The notes beneath the pieces are model-generated. The model was not told the DNA's origin. It saw only the letters and a program-made list of their open reading frames with translations, and did not search any database. A DNA stretch of 64,000 nucleotides from an uncultured Albidovulum sp. (lineage in GTDB: Bacteria > Pseudomonadota > Alphaproteobacteria > Rhodobacterales > Rhodobacteraceae). Made by a program: the position numbers and the translations under genes. Where the stretch lies: assembly GCA_913064775.1 (NCBI GenBank), contig CAJYAD010000005.1, positions 62,001-126,000 on the forward strand. The letters run 5' to 3'. Each line of letters starts with the position of its first letter. Position 1 is the first letter of the stretch. Shown here one piece after another: positions 17,310 to 27,056 of the stretch.

Positions 17310-18488
17310 ATGACCCACCCGCTCAATCCCCGCATGGCCGCGACCTTCCCGCCCCCGGTGATGGAGGCGCGGCGCTGGCTTGAGGGGGTGGTCTTTGCCC
17401 GGGACCGGCCGCTGATCAACGTCAGCCAGGCCGCCCCCGTCGCGCCGCCGCCCGAACCGCTGCGCCAGGCGATCGCCGAGGCGGCGCTGTCGGACGACGC
17501 GGCCCATCTGTACGGCCCCGTGCTGGGGATGGGAGAGCTGCGCGCCGAGCTGGCCCGCCACTGGTCGGGCGCCTATGGCGGGCAGATCGCGCTGGAACAG
17601 GTGGCGATCACCTCGGGCTGCAATCAGGCCTTCTGCGCGGTGATGGCGACGCTGGCCAGCGAGGGCGATGAGGTGATCCTGCCGACGCCCTGGTATTTCA
17701 ATCACAAGATGTGGCTGGACATGACCGGCGTGCGCTGCGTGCCGCTGCTGCTGGACGACAGCCTGATCCCCGATCCCGAACAGGCGGCGGCGCTGATCAG
17801 CACCCGGACCCGGGCGATCGTGCTGGTCAGCCCCAACAACCCCGGCGGCGCCGAATATCCGCCCGAGGTGATCCGCGCCTTCCACGATCTGGCCCGCGAC
17901 CGTGGCATCGCGCTGATCGTCGATGAAACCTACCGCGATTTCGACAGCCGCCCCGGCCCGCCGCACGATCTGTTCACCGATCCCGACTGGGGCCGCAGCT
18001 TCATCCACCTCTATTCCTTTTCCAAGGCCTACCGGCTGACCGGCCACCGGGTTGGCGCCATCGTGGCCTCGAAGGCGCGGCTGGCCGAGGTCGAGAAATT
18101 CCTCGACAGCGTCACCATCTGCCCCAACGGGCTGGGCCAGCGCGCGGCGCTGTGGGGGATGCGCAACCTCGGCCAGTGGCTGGCGGGCGAGCGGGCCGAG
18201 ATCCTCGACCGCCGCGCGGCGGTGCGCGACGGCTTCAACGGGCTCGAGGGCTGGCGCCTGCTGGGCTGTGGCGCCTATTTCGCCTATGTCGAACATCCCC
18301 ATCCGATCGCCTCGGACGCGCTGGCGCAACGACTGGTGCGCGAGGCCGGCATCCTGATGCTGCCCGGCACCATGTTTCAGCCCGAAGGCTCGGCAAACGG
18401 CGCCCGCCAGATGCGCATCGCCTTCGCCAATATCGACCGCACCGGGATCGCGCAGATGTTCGCCCGCCTCAGAGCCTTCGCCCCCTAG
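17310..18488 (+). CDS. PLP-dependent aminotransferase, class I/II fold
   Basis: 392 aa from the ATG at 17310. The PLP-binding features are in order: SGCNQAF (phosphate loop region), PTPWYFNHKMW, SPNNPGG (cofactor Asn), VDETYRDF (Asp that pairs with the pyridine nitrogen), and the Schiff-base lysine in SFSKAYRLTGHRVG. C-terminal Arg for the substrate carboxylate is in ARQMRIAFAN. Family members use aspartate, aromatic or other amino acids; specificity is not evident. Longer upstream reading in the same frame lacks homology and is ignored. Confidence 0.92.
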   Translation: MTHPLNPRMAATFPPPVMEARRWLEGVVFARDRPLINVSQAAPVAPPPEPLRQAIAEAALSDDAAHLYGPVLGMGELRAELARHWSGAYGGQIALEQVAITSGCNQAFCAVMATLASEGDEVILPTPWYFNHKMWLDMTGVRCVPLLLDDSLIPDPEQAAALISTRTRAIVLVSPNNPGGAEYPPEVIRAFHDLARDRGIALIVDETYRDFDSRPGPPHDLFTDPDWGRSFIHLYSFSKAYRLTGHRVGAIVASKARLAEVEKFLDSVTICPNGLGQRAALWGMRNLGQWLAGERAEILDRRAAVRDGFNGLEGWRLLGCGAYFAYVEHPHPIASDALAQRLVREAGILMLPGTMFQPEGSANGARQMRIAFANIDRTGIAQMFARLRAFAP

Positions 18489-18649
18489 GCCGCGCGGAAG
18501 GGCCCTTGTGGCGGGGCCGGCAGGCTGGGCCGGCAGGCGGGGCGGCGATCAACAATCCGCATTTTCCGCCCGCGTCCGACCAGACCGCTTGCTCCCCTGC
18601 CCCATGCGCTTTACAGAACCACCGACGCACAGGATTGGGAGGCCAGCGC

Positions 18650-20551
18650 ATGGCGAGCCGAAAGACGCGGGATAAATCCGATAAGGCCCCCCGGGACGAG
18701 GACGAGCGGCGCCCCAGAAAGGGTGCCTCGGTCATCTCCTGGATCTTGCTGGGGATGGTCGTCCTTGGGCTTGGCGGCTACGGCATCACCAATTTCGGCG
18801 GCAGTGTCACCACCGTCGCCAGCGTTGGCGGCACCAAGATCGGCGTGAACCAATACGACCGCGCGGTGCGCAACGCCCTGCGCTCGATGTCGGCCCAGGC
18901 GGGCAAGAACATCACCTTCCACGAGGCGCAGAAGTCGGGCCTCGATCAAGAGGTGCTGCAGCAGCTTGTGCTGCAGGCGGCGCTGGATGACGAAAACAGC
19001 CGCGTCGGCATCTCGGTCGGCAACGACCGGCTGCGCCAGGACATCACCGCCATGTCCGCCTTTCAGGGCGCCGACGGCAAGTTCAGCGCCAGCACCTACA
19101 AGTTCGTGCTGCAGCAGAACGGCTTGAAGGAAGGCGAATTCGAATCCGAGACCCGCAACCAGATGGCCCGCACCATCCTGCAAGACGCCGTGACCCAGGG
19201 CTTCGGCACACCGCAGCCCTATGTCGACGCGATCATGCAATATGTAGGCGCGCGCCGCGGCTTTGAGATCCTCAAGCTCAGCCCCGACGATCTGGCGCAG
19301 CCGATCCCGACCCCGACCGAGGTCCAGCTTCAGGCCTATTACAAGGCCCATCCCAAGACCTACACCAGCCTGCCGGCCAAGCGCATCACCTATGCCGCGC
19401 TGCTGCCCGATCAGGTCGCCAAGTCGATGAAGATCCCCGAGGCCAAGCTGAAAGAATATTACGACACGCACAAATCCGACTATGTGAAGCCCGAGCGCCG
19501 CCTTGTCGAACGCCTGGTCTACCCGACCGAGGCCGCCGCCAAGGCCGCCCGCGCCAAGCTGGACGCAGGCCAGGCCACGTTCGAGCAACTGGTCCAGCAG
19601 CGCGGCCTGTCGCTGACCGATATCGACCTTGGCGACATCACCGCGGATGAGCTGTCCTCGGCCGCCGCCAAAGCCGTCTTCGCCGCCAAGAAGGGCGCCG
19701 TCGTCGGCCCGGTTGACAGCAACGTCGGCCCGGCGCTGTTTCGCGTGAACGGCATCATCGCCGCCCAGACCACCACCTTCGACCAGGCCAAATCCGACAT
19801 CCGGGACGAGTTCGGCCATCAGGAGGCCAAGCAGAAGATCCAGTCTCAGGAAGAGCATCTGAACGATCTGCTCGCCGGGGGGGCCACGCTGGAACAGCTG
19901 GCCAAGGAAACCGACATGACCCTTGGCACGATCGACTTCACCGCCAAATCCGCGACCGGCATCGCCGGCTATGAGGCCTTCCGCACCGCCGCCCAGAAGG
20001 TCACCAAGAACGACTACCCCGCGATCATCGAGCTTGATGACGGCGGCATCGTCGCGCTGCGCCTCGACAAGCCGATCCCGGCCGAGGTGGTGCCCTTCGC
20101 CAAGGTCAAGGACAAGGTCACCGAAGACTGGACCACGGCCGAGACCGACACCGCGCTGATGGCCCAGGCCAACGCCGACATCAAGACGGCCGAGGCCGCG
20201 GGCGGTGACCTGTCGAAGGCTGGCACCGTGGATGTGCAGGAACCGATCACCCGCTCGGGCTATATCGACAACGCGCCTCCGGGACTGATGGAGGGCGTCT
20301 TCAAGATGAAGCAGGGCGAGGTGAAGGCCTTCCAGGGCGACAACGCGGTCTGGGTCGTGAAGCTGATCCAGGTGCTGCCGGCGGCCAAGAACGACCCCGA
20401 TATCAAGAAGATGCGCGACCAGATCGTCCAGCAGGGCGACCAGGGGATGCAGAACGATGCCTTCCTCTACTTCGCGCAAGCGATCCAGTCGCATCAGGGG
20501 ATCAACATCAACCAATCCGCGCTCAACGCGGTCAACGCCCAGCTCCAGTAG
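18650..20551 (+). CDS. PpiD-like membrane-anchored peptidyl-prolyl isomerase/foldase
   Basis: 633 aa from the ATG at 18650 with GGGAGG upstream. A charged N-terminal tail is followed by one transmembrane anchor (VISWILLGMVVLGLGGYGI, about residues 26-45), then a SurA-N-like helical region and a parvulin-like domain around residues 280-370 (LVERLVYPTEAAAKAARAKL). The rest is periplasmic and Gln/Lys-rich. PpiD proteins help outer-membrane proteins leave the Sec translocon. The parvulin domain looks degenerate, so chaperone activity is more likely than isomerase. It lies 9 bases upstream of trpE and is probably co-transcribed. Confidence 0.88.
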   Translation: MASRKTRDKSDKAPRDEDERRPRKGASVISWILLGMVVLGLGGYGITNFGGSVTTVASVGGTKIGVNQYDRAVRNALRSMSAQAGKNITFHEAQKSGLDQEVLQQLVLQAALDDENSRVGISVGNDRLRQDITAMSAFQGADGKFSASTYKFVLQQNGLKEGEFESETRNQMARTILQDAVTQGFGTPQPYVDAIMQYVGARRGFEILKLSPDDLAQPIPTPTEVQLQAYYKAHPKTYTSLPAKRITYAALLPDQVAKSMKIPEAKLKEYYDTHKSDYVKPERRLVERLVYPTEAAAKAARAKLDAGQATFEQLVQQRGLSLTDIDLGDITADELSSAAAKAVFAAKKGAVVGPVDSNVGPALFRVNGIIAAQTTTFDQAKSDIRDEFGHQEAKQKIQSQEEHLNDLLAGGATLEQLAKETDMTLGTIDFTAKSATGIAGYEAFRTAAQKVTKNDYPAIIELDDGGIVALRLDKPIPAEVVPFAKVKDKVTEDWTTAETDTALMAQANADIKTAEAAGGDLSKAGTVDVQEPITRSGYIDNAPPGLMEGVFKMKQGEVKAFQGDNAVWVVKLIQVLPAAKNDPDIKKMRDQIVQQGDQGMQNDAFLYFAQAIQSHQGININQSALNAVNAQLQ

Positions 20552-20560
20552 GGGGTCGCC

Positions 20561-22072
20561 TTGGAACTGATCCCCACCTTCGAAGCGTTTGAGGCCGGCT
20601 GGGCCGCGGGCCGCAACCAGGTGGTCTATGCCCGCCTGGCGGCGGATCTGGACACCCCGGTCAGCCTGATGCTGAAGCTCGCCGGTGCCCGCAAGGACAG
20701 CTTCATGCTGGAATCGGTGACCGGCGGAGAGGTCCGCGGGCGCTATTCCGTCGTCGGGCTGAAGCCGGATCTGATCTGGGAATGCGAAGCTGGCCAAAGC
20801 CGGGTGAACCGGCAGGCGCGGTTCGACGAGACTGCGTTCGAGGTGCTCGCCGGTCCGCCGCTGGACACTCTGCGCGCCCTGATCGCCGAAAGCCGGATCG
20901 AGATGCCCGAAGCCCTGCCGCCGATCGCGGCGGGTCTGTTCGGCTTTCTCGGCTATGACATGATCCGCCTGGTCGAAGACCTGCCCGACGTGAACCCCGA
21001 CCCCATCGGCCTGCCCGACGCGCGGCTGCTTAGGCCCTCGGTCGTCGCCGTGCTCGACGGGGTGAAGGGCGAGGTCACGGTGGTCGCGCCGGCCTGGGCG
21101 GGCTCGGGCCTGTCGGCACGGGCGGCCTATGCCCAGGCGGCGGAACGGGTGATGGACGCGGTGCGCGATCTTGAACGCGCCGCGGTCGGCGAAAGCCGCG
21201 ATCTGGGCAGCGCCTCCGGCAGCGCCGAGGCGGTGTCGAACCTCTCGAAGCAGGAGTACATGGCCGCGGTCGAGCGCGCCAAGGATTACATCCGCGCCGG
21301 CGACATCTTCCAGGTGGTGCCCTCGCAACGCTGGTCGCAGCCCTTCCCGCTGCCGCCCTTCGCGCTCTACCGCAGCTTGCGGCGCACCAACCCCTCGCCC
21401 TTCATGTTCTTCTTCAACTTCGGCCCCTTCCAGGTGATCGGCGCCTCGCCCGAGATCCTGGTGCGCCTGCGCGACGGCGAGGTGACGATCCGCCCCATCG
21501 CCGGCACCCGCCCCCGCGGCGCCACGCCCGCCGAGGATGCGGCGCTGGAGGCCGAACTGCTGGCCGACAAGAAGGAACTGGCCGAACATCTGATGCTGCT
21601 CGATCTGGGCCGCAACGATGTCGGCCGGGTGGCCAGGATCGGCACCGTCCACCCGACCGAGAAATTCATCGTCGAGCGGTATTCCCACGTCATGCATATC
21701 GTCTCGAACGTGGTGGGGGAATTGAACGAGGGCGAAGACGCGCTCTCGGCCCTTCTGGCGGGTCTGCCGGCAGGCACGGTGTCGGGCGCGCCCAAGGTCC
21801 GCGCGATGCAGATCATCGATGAGCTGGAGCCTGAGAAACGCGGCGTCTACGGCGGCGCGGTGGGCTATTTCGCCGCCAATGGCGAGATGGACATGTGCAT
21901 CGCGCTGCGCACCGCGGTGGTGAAGGATGAGACCCTCTACATCCAGGCGGGCGGCGGCGTGGTCTATGACAGCGACCCCGAGGCCGAATGGCTGGAAAGC
22001 GTGAACAAGGCCAAGGCGATCCGCCGCGCCGCCGAGGATGCCGGTCTTTTCGCGGGCCACGGCAACGCTTAA
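20561..22072 (+). CDS. trpE: Anthranilate synthase component I
   Basis: 503 aa; converts chorismate to anthranilate with ammonia from TrpG, the first step of tryptophan synthesis. The start is TTG at 20561, close behind GGGGGT; the conserved N-terminus (FEAFEAGWAAGRNQVVYARL) requires it. The tryptophan-feedback motif FMLESV occurs near residue 50. The chorismate-binding half carries IAGTRPRGATPAED, AEHLMLLDLGRNDVGRV and GTVSGAPKVRAM. Unusually trpG and trpD follow on the opposite strand, converging on trpE. Confidence 0.98.
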   Translation: MELIPTFEAFEAGWAAGRNQVVYARLAADLDTPVSLMLKLAGARKDSFMLESVTGGEVRGRYSVVGLKPDLIWECEAGQSRVNRQARFDETAFEVLAGPPLDTLRALIAESRIEMPEALPPIAAGLFGFLGYDMIRLVEDLPDVNPDPIGLPDARLLRPSVVAVLDGVKGEVTVVAPAWAGSGLSARAAYAQAAERVMDAVRDLERAAVGESRDLGSASGSAEAVSNLSKQEYMAAVERAKDYIRAGDIFQVVPSQRWSQPFPLPPFALYRSLRRTNPSPFMFFFNFGPFQVIGASPEILVRLRDGEVTIRPIAGTRPRGATPAEDAALEAELLADKKELAEHLMLLDLGRNDVGRVARIGTVHPTEKFIVERYSHVMHIVSNVVGELNEGEDALSALLAGLPAGTVSGAPKVRAMQIIDELEPEKRGVYGGAVGYFAANGEMDMCIALRTAVVKDETLYIQAGGGVVYDSDPEAEWLESVNKAKAIRRAAEDAGLFAGHGNA

Positions 22073-22075
22073 GGC

Positions 22076-22176
22076 GGGGGGCAGACTGCCCCCCGCACCC
22101 CCCGAGAGTATTTCTCCCAAGATGAAGGGCAAGAGCCCCTGCATTCATCTTGGTCCAAATACTCCTGCCGGAGGCT
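22076..22176. repeat. A-type intergenic repeat, copy 4 (head-to-head pair) between trpE and trpD
   Basis: A strong hairpin GGGGGGCAG-A-CTGCCCCCC (22076-22094) leads into CACCCCCCGAGAGTATTT, CCCAAGATGAAGGGC, and then an inverted tail TTCATCTTGGTCCAAATACT. It occupies the entire gap between the convergent trpE and trpD and is well placed to end transcription from both sides. Confidence 0.85.
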
Positions 22177-22190
22177 CCGGCGCAGCCGGA

Positions 22191-23204
22191 TCAGCCGGCC
22201 TGGGTGACCAGTGCCAGCGCCTCGACCTTGGCCTGGGCGGCACCGGAATCGATGCTCTCGGCGGCAATCAATGCGCCCTCTTTCAGATCCCCCGCGCGGT
22301 CCGCGACCACCAGCGCCGCGGCGGCGTTCAAGAGCACAGCGTCACGGTAGGCGCCCTTTTCGCCCGCCAGCAGCGCCTTCAGCGCCCGGGCGTTCTGGGC
22401 CGGCGTGCCGCCGAGGATCGCCTCGAACGGATGCACGGGCAGGCCCGCATCCTCGGGCGCGACGGTGAATTCCTTGATCTTGCCGTCCTCGAGCGCCGCC
22501 ACCATCGAGGGCGCGGCGATGGACAGCTCATCGGTGCCGTCGCCGCCATGCACCAGCCAGGCCTTTTCCGACCCCAGCGCCTGTAGCACCTCGGCCATCG
22601 GGCGGATCAGATCAGGCGAGAAGGCGCCGGTCAGCTGGCGCTTCACCCCCGCCGGATTGGTCAGCGGCCCGAGGATGTTGAACAGCGTGCGGGTGCCCAG
22701 CTCAATCCGGACCGGGCCGACATGGCGCATCGCCGGATGATGCATGGGCGCCATCATGAAGCCGATACCAACCTCTTTCAGCGCCTTTTCAACCAGTTGC
22801 GGGCCAATCATCACGTTGATCCCCAGCTCGGTCAAGGCATCCGCCGCCCCGGATTTGGAGCTGAGGTTACGATTGCCGTGCTTGGCCACCGGCACCCCGG
22901 CGCCCGCCACCACGAAGGCCGCGGCGGTCGAGATGTTCAGCGTCCCCTTGCCGTCACCGCCGGTGCCGACGATGTCCATCGCCCCCGCCGGCGCCACCAC
23001 CTTGAGGCATTTGGCCCGCATCACCGCCGCCGCGGCGGCATATTCGCCCACCGTCTCGCCCCGGGTGCGCAGCGCCATCAGCAGGCCGCCCATCTGCGCC
23101 GGCGTGGCCTCGCCGTCGAACAGGATCTGGAAGGCGCCCTCGGCCTCTTCCCGGGTCAGCGGACGGGTGGGGGCGATACCCAGATAGGTCTTCATGTCGC
23201 TCAT
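22191..23204 (-). CDS. trpD: Anthranilate phosphoribosyltransferase
   Basis: 337-aa enzyme joining anthranilate to PRPP. The PRPP and metal-binding motifs appear in order: [34 protein letters not shown], and [12 protein letters not shown]. The ATG at 23204 overlaps the trpG stop by four bases (ATGA), indicating translational coupling. trpG-trpD are co-directional with each other but opposite to trpE and trpC. Confidence 0.98.
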   Translation of the reverse strand: MSDMKTYLGIAPTRPLTREEAEGAFQILFDGEATPAQMGGLLMALRTRGETVGEYAAAAAVMRAKCLKVVAPAGAMDIVGTGGDGKGTLNISTAAAFVVAGAGVPVAKHGNRNLSSKSGAADALTELGINVMIGPQLVEKALKEVGIGFMMAPMHHPAMRHVGPVRIELGTRTLFNILGPLTNPAGVKRQLTGAFSPDLIRPMAEVLQALGSEKAWLVHGGDGTDELSIAAPSMVAALEDGKIKEFTVAPEDAGLPVHPFEAILGGTPAQNARALKALLAGEKGAYRDAVLLNAAAALVVADRAGDLKEGALIAAESIDSGAAQAKVEALALVTQAG

Positions 23205-23782
23205 GCCGGCACCTTGAGGCTGTCGAGGAAATTCCTGAGCAGCGCGTGGCCGTGTTCCGAGGCGATACTTTCGGGGTGGAACTGCACCCCCTGGATCGGC
23301 TTTTCGCGGTGCCGCAGACCCATGATCGTGCCGTCCTCCAGCCAGGCCGTCACCTCCAGCGACACGGGCAGGCTGTCGCGGTCGACCACCAGCGAATGGT
23401 AGCGGGTGGCGGCGAAGGGGCTGGGCAGGCCGGCGAAGACGCCAGCGCCCTCGTGATGGATCTGACCCATCTTGCCATGGACGATCTCGGAATGGCGCAG
23501 GACGACCCCGCCGAAGGCCTCGCCGATGGTCTGGTGCCCAAGGCAAACGCCCAGCAGCGGCACGTTGGCGGTGAAGGCCGCCTTGGTCAGCGGCACGCAG
23601 ATGCCGGCCTCTTGCGGCACCCCCGGCCCGGGGCTGAGCACGATCGCCTCGGGGCGTAGCGCGATGGCCTCCTGGACCTCGATCTTGTCGTTGCGCACCA
23701 CCTTCACCTCGGCGCCCAATTCGCCAAGGAAATGAACGAGGTTGTAGGTAAAACTATCGTAATTGTCGATCAGCAGCAGCAT
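23201..23782 (-). CDS. trpG: Anthranilate synthase component II (glutamine amidotransferase)
   Basis: 193 aa; a class I glutaminase supplying ammonia to TrpE. It starts [15 protein letters not shown], the usual N-terminus. The nucleophile Cys80 is in GVCLGHQ; the His-Glu of the triad are in [11 protein letters not shown]. The oxyanion motif is PGPGVP. The separate, non-fused form is standard in this order. ATG at 23782 is chosen over in-frame upstream codons because it begins the conserved core. Confidence 0.98.
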   Translation of the reverse strand: MLLLIDNYDSFTYNLVHFLGELGAEVKVVRNDKIEVQEAIALRPEAIVLSPGPGVPQEAGICVPLTKAAFTANVPLLGVCLGHQTIGEAFGGVVLRHSEIVHGKMGQIHHEGAGVFAGLPSPFAATRYHSLVVDRDSLPVSLEVTAWLEDGTIMGLRHREKPIQGVQFHPESIASEHGHALLRNFLDSLKVPA

Positions 23783-24009
23783 CGCGGCCCTTTCCGCAGC
23801 GGCCCCCGGCGAAAGGTCTGGCCGGGACGCGCCCCGCGTCCGTGTCGATAGGGGGTGAACCCGGTTCCGTGTCGCGCTATACATGGTCAGAGCCGCGCGC
23901 CGGGGTCAAGGGCGGTCGGGGACCGAAAGGCCCGATCCCGGGCAAACGGGCGGCACCTGACCCGGCTTCGGCCAGGGCGGCGACAACGGCAGAGGCTCGT
24001 GGAGGCAGG

Positions 24010-25752
24010 ATGGCCAGTGGCTTTGTAAAAGGTGCGCTTGCAGGCGTGGTCGCGTCGGGACTTGGGCTAAGCGTGGTATCGGAACTGGCCCCGCCGCCCG
24101 CGCCGCAAATGCACGCCGCCCCGCGCCCATCCCTGGGCGCCACGCCCGAGTCGAAGACCGCCGCGAAGGCGCCTGCCGCGCCGACCCAGACGCAGAAGCC
24201 CCAGACCGCCCCGGCGCTGGCCACCACCTCCGAAATGGCCTCATCGCAGGCGGAGCCCCCGGCCCTTTCGGCCGCACCCGCCGCCCCGGCCGCGCCCGCC
24301 GCACCGGAGCCCACCCCGAAGCCCACCCCGGTCGCGCCACAAACGGCCGCCGGCAAAGCCGTGCCCGCCAAGATCGCGCCACTGCCGGGCCAGGCCCCCG
24401 CCGATCAGGCCCCCGCGGCGGCCATTACCTCGTCGATCATGCCCAAGGCCGCGCCCGAAACCTCGCTTGGCGCGGCGCCGGGATCCGGGCCCGGCGCGCC
24501 GGTCGCGCCGAAGGCCGAGGCGCCGGTGACCGAATCCCCCGCGACGCAGGCGCCCCAGCCGCCCTCCGGGGCTGGCACCGCGCCGAAATTCGTGCAAGCG
24601 CCCCCCAAGGTGCGCCTTGACAGCACGGCGCCCGCCGCCACCGCCCTGCTGCGCGAAGAACCCGCCCCCAACAGCCCGGCCAGCGGCGGCCCTGCCCCCC
24701 TGGCGCCGAAACAGACGCCTCAGGCAAGCGCGAATCCCGCCCCCGCCGAAGCCGCCCCGACCGCGCCCGCTGCGGCCCCGGCGCCCAGACCCCGGATACT
24801 GCGGCCGGGCAGCACGGAAACCGCCCCTGGCACCGGCGCGCAATCGTCGAGCACGCAGAACATGGCGCTTCCGCAAATCACGCTCCCCGAGACCGCACGG
24901 CCCCAGACCGCGCCGCTTCCGAAAATCGCCGAAGGCATGCCCAGCATTGCCGGCGCGCCGCAGCCCGGTTTCGGGCAGAAGCTACATGGCGTGATCAGCG
25001 GCAGGCTGCCGAAAATCGCCTCTGCGCCCGGGGCCGCGCCCCCCGAAACGACTCCCGACACCACGGTGGCCGACGACGCCTCGCTGCCCGCCTATCGCCG
25101 CTATGCCGCGGCCTTCGAGAACCCGCAGCAAAAGCCCCTGCTCTCGATCGTGCTGATCGACACCGGCGGCGCGCTTGACCGCAGCGCGCTGGCCGCCCTG
25201 CCGCTGAACGTCAGCTTCGCGATCGACCCCGACGCCGCGGATGCCAGCGCCGCCGCGCAGCTCTACCGGGCCGCCGGGCATGAGGTGCTGATCCTGGCCC
25301 GCGGCATCCCCGCCGACGCCACCAAAACCGATCTGGAGCAGATCTTCGCGCGCTACCAGCAGGTGCTGCCGCAGGCTGTCGGCGTGCTCGACCCGGCCGA
25401 AGGCGGGTTTGAGGCCAATCGTGCCCTCTCGCAGCGCATCGTCGCGCTTCTGGCCGAACGCGGGCTGGCGCTGCTGACCTATGCCCGCGGCCTCGACGCC
25501 GCCAACCAGATCGCACAGGCCAGCGAGCTGCCGGCGGCGCGGATCTACCGCCGGCTTGACGCCGATGACGAAAACCCGTTCACCATCACCCGCTATCTCG
25601 ACCGCGCCGCCTTCAAGGCCGCGCAGGACGGCCGCGTCACCGTGCTGGGCCACACCAAACCCGACACGATCGAGGGGCTGAAGGACTGGGCCGGAGACAG
25701 CCGCGCCCGCACCATCACCCTGGCGCCGGTCACCGCCACCCTCACCCCCTGA
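24010..25752 (+). CDS. YibQ-like divergent polysaccharide deacetylase with long Pro/Ala linker
   Basis: 580 aa from the ATG at 24010, preceded by GGAGG. One N-terminal membrane anchor (VKGALAGVVASGLGLSVV), then about 330 residues of Pro/Ala-rich low-complexity sequence, and a C-terminal domain of about 200 residues beginning LLSIVLIDTGGALDRSAL. The domain matches the divergent polysaccharide deacetylase (YibQ) family: NVSFAIDPDA, AGHEVLILA, and a late VTVLGHTKPDTIEGL. Activity is unproven for the family; a periplasmic glycan role is likely. It sits between inverted trpGD and trpC, 9 bases before trpC. Confidence 0.88.
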   Translation: MASGFVKGALAGVVASGLGLSVVSELAPPPAPQMHAAPRPSLGATPESKTAAKAPAAPTQTQKPQTAPALATTSEMASSQAEPPALSAAPAAPAAPAAPEPTPKPTPVAPQTAAGKAVPAKIAPLPGQAPADQAPAAAITSSIMPKAAPETSLGAAPGSGPGAPVAPKAEAPVTESPATQAPQPPSGAGTAPKFVQAPPKVRLDSTAPAATALLREEPAPNSPASGGPAPLAPKQTPQASANPAPAEAAPTAPAAAPAPRPRILRPGSTETAPGTGAQSSSTQNMALPQITLPETARPQTAPLPKIAEGMPSIAGAPQPGFGQKLHGVISGRLPKIASAPGAAPPETTPDTTVADDASLPAYRRYAAAFENPQQKPLLSIVLIDTGGALDRSALAALPLNVSFAIDPDAADASAAAQLYRAAGHEVLILARGIPADATKTDLEQIFARYQQVLPQAVGVLDPAEGGFEANRALSQRIVALLAERGLALLTYARGLDAANQIAQASELPAARIYRRLDADDENPFTITRYLDRAAFKAAQDGRVTVLGHTKPDTIEGLKDWAGDSRARTITLAPVTATLTP

Positions 25753-25761
25753 AGGAACCCC

Positions 25762-26580
25762 ATGTCCACCATCCTCGACAAGATTAAGGCCTACAAGCTG
25801 GAAGAGGTCGCGACCCGCAAGGCCCGGCATCCGCTGTCAGAGGTCGAGGCCACGGCGCGCCGGGCCGATCCGCCGCGCGGCTTTGCCCGGGCGCTGACGC
25901 GGGCGGCGGCCACCGGCTATGGCCTGATCGCCGAGATCAAGAAGGCCAGCCCCTCCAAAGGGCTGATCCGCGCCGATTTCGACCCGCCCGCGCTGGCCCG
26001 CGCCTATGCCGAGGGCGGCGCCACCTGCCTGTCGGTGCTGACCGACACCCCCAGCTTTCAGGGCGCCGACGCCTACCTGACCGAGGCCCGCGCCGCCTGC
26101 GCCCTGCCGGCCCTGCGCAAGGATTTCCTCTACGATCCCTATCAGGTGGCCGAGGCCCGCGCGCTTGGCGCCGATTGCGTACTGATCATCATGGCCAGTG
26201 TCTCCGATGCCCAGGCGGCCGAACTGGAGGCCGCCGCGACGGATTGGGGCATGGATGTGCTGATCGAGGTCCACGATGCGCAGGAACTGGCCCGCGCGGC
26301 GCGGCTATCCTCGCCCCTTCTGGGGGTAAACAACCGCAATCTCAAGACCTTCGAAGTCTCTCTTGATGTAACGCGCGAATTGTCACGCACACTGCCCGAA
26401 GGCCGAACGCTGGTCTGCGAAAGCGGGCTTTTCACCCCCGCAGACCTCGCAGACATGGCCGGCTACGGCGCCCGCTGCTTCCTGATCGGCGAAAGCCTGA
26501 TGCGCCAGGATGATGTAGCGTCCGCCACCCGCACGCTGCTGGCCAACCCGGTCGCAGCCCACCCGGCGGAGGCCTCCTGA
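25762..26580 (+). CDS. trpC: Indole-3-glycerol phosphate synthase
   Basis: 272-aa TIM-barrel enzyme closing the indole ring in tryptophan synthesis. Conserved blocks: [15 protein letters not shown] (catalytic Lys), [24 protein letters not shown] (catalytic Lys), [12 protein letters not shown], and ESGLFTPAD. Full length. The stop shares a base with the moaC start (TGATG), so trpC, moaC and moeA form a tightly coupled unit even though their pathways differ. Confidence 0.98.
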   Translation: MSTILDKIKAYKLEEVATRKARHPLSEVEATARRADPPRGFARALTRAAATGYGLIAEIKKASPSKGLIRADFDPPALARAYAEGGATCLSVLTDTPSFQGADAYLTEARAACALPALRKDFLYDPYQVAEARALGADCVLIIMASVSDAQAAELEAAATDWGMDVLIEVHDAQELARAARLSSPLLGVNNRNLKTFEVSLDVTRELSRTLPEGRTLVCESGLFTPADLADMAGYGARCFLIGESLMRQDDVASATRTLLANPVAAHPAEAS

Positions 26581-27056
26581 TGGCGCTGACCCATTTCGAC
26601 GACAAGGGCCATGCCCATATGGTCGACGTCTCCGACAAGCCGGTGACGGCGCGCGTGGCGGTGGCCTCTGGCGCGGTAAAAATGGCGCGGGAAACCCTTG
26701 ATCTCATTACCGAAGGCCGCGCCAAGAAGGGCGACGTGCTGGGCGTGGCGCGGCTTGCCGGGATCATGGGCGCGAAGAAGACCTCCGATCTGATCCCGCT
26801 CTGCCATCCGCTGCCGATCACCAAGGTGGCGCTGGAACTGACCCCCGACCCGGAGCTGCCCGGCATCCGCATCACTGCGACGGTGAAGACCGGCGGCCAG
26901 ACCGGGGTGGAGATGGAGGCGCTTACCGCCGTCTCGGTCGCGGCGCTGACGATCTATGACATGGTCAAGGCCGCCGACAAGGCCATGGTCCTGACCGATA
27001 TCCGACTTGATCTAAAAGATGGCGGCAAATCAGGCCGTTACGAGGCGAAGCTATGA
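26580..27056 (+). CDS. moaC: Cyclic pyranopterin monophosphate synthase
   Basis: 158 aa; acts after MoaA to form cyclic pyranopterin monophosphate in molybdenum cofactor synthesis. Typical motifs: [18 protein letters not shown] at the N-terminus, [19 protein letters not shown] in the middle, and [18 protein letters not shown] with the TIYDMVKA tail. Begins at a TGATG junction and ends in an ATGA overlap with moeA. Confidence 0.98.
   Translation: MALTHFDDKGHAHMVDVSDKPVTARVAVASGAVKMARETLDLITEGRAKKGDVLGVARLAGIMGAKKTSDLIPLCHPLPITKVALELTPDPELPGIRITATVKTGGQTGVEMEALTAVSVAALTIYDMVKAADKAMVLTDIRLDLKDGGKSGRYEAKL

Noticed and set aside
18611-22144. Very long minus-strand open frame (about 1177 codons) opposite the PpiD-like and trpE genes
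   Set aside because: It is the antisense shadow of two well-supported plus-strand genes in GC-rich DNA; the translation is His/Arg/Gly-rich with no recognisable domain.
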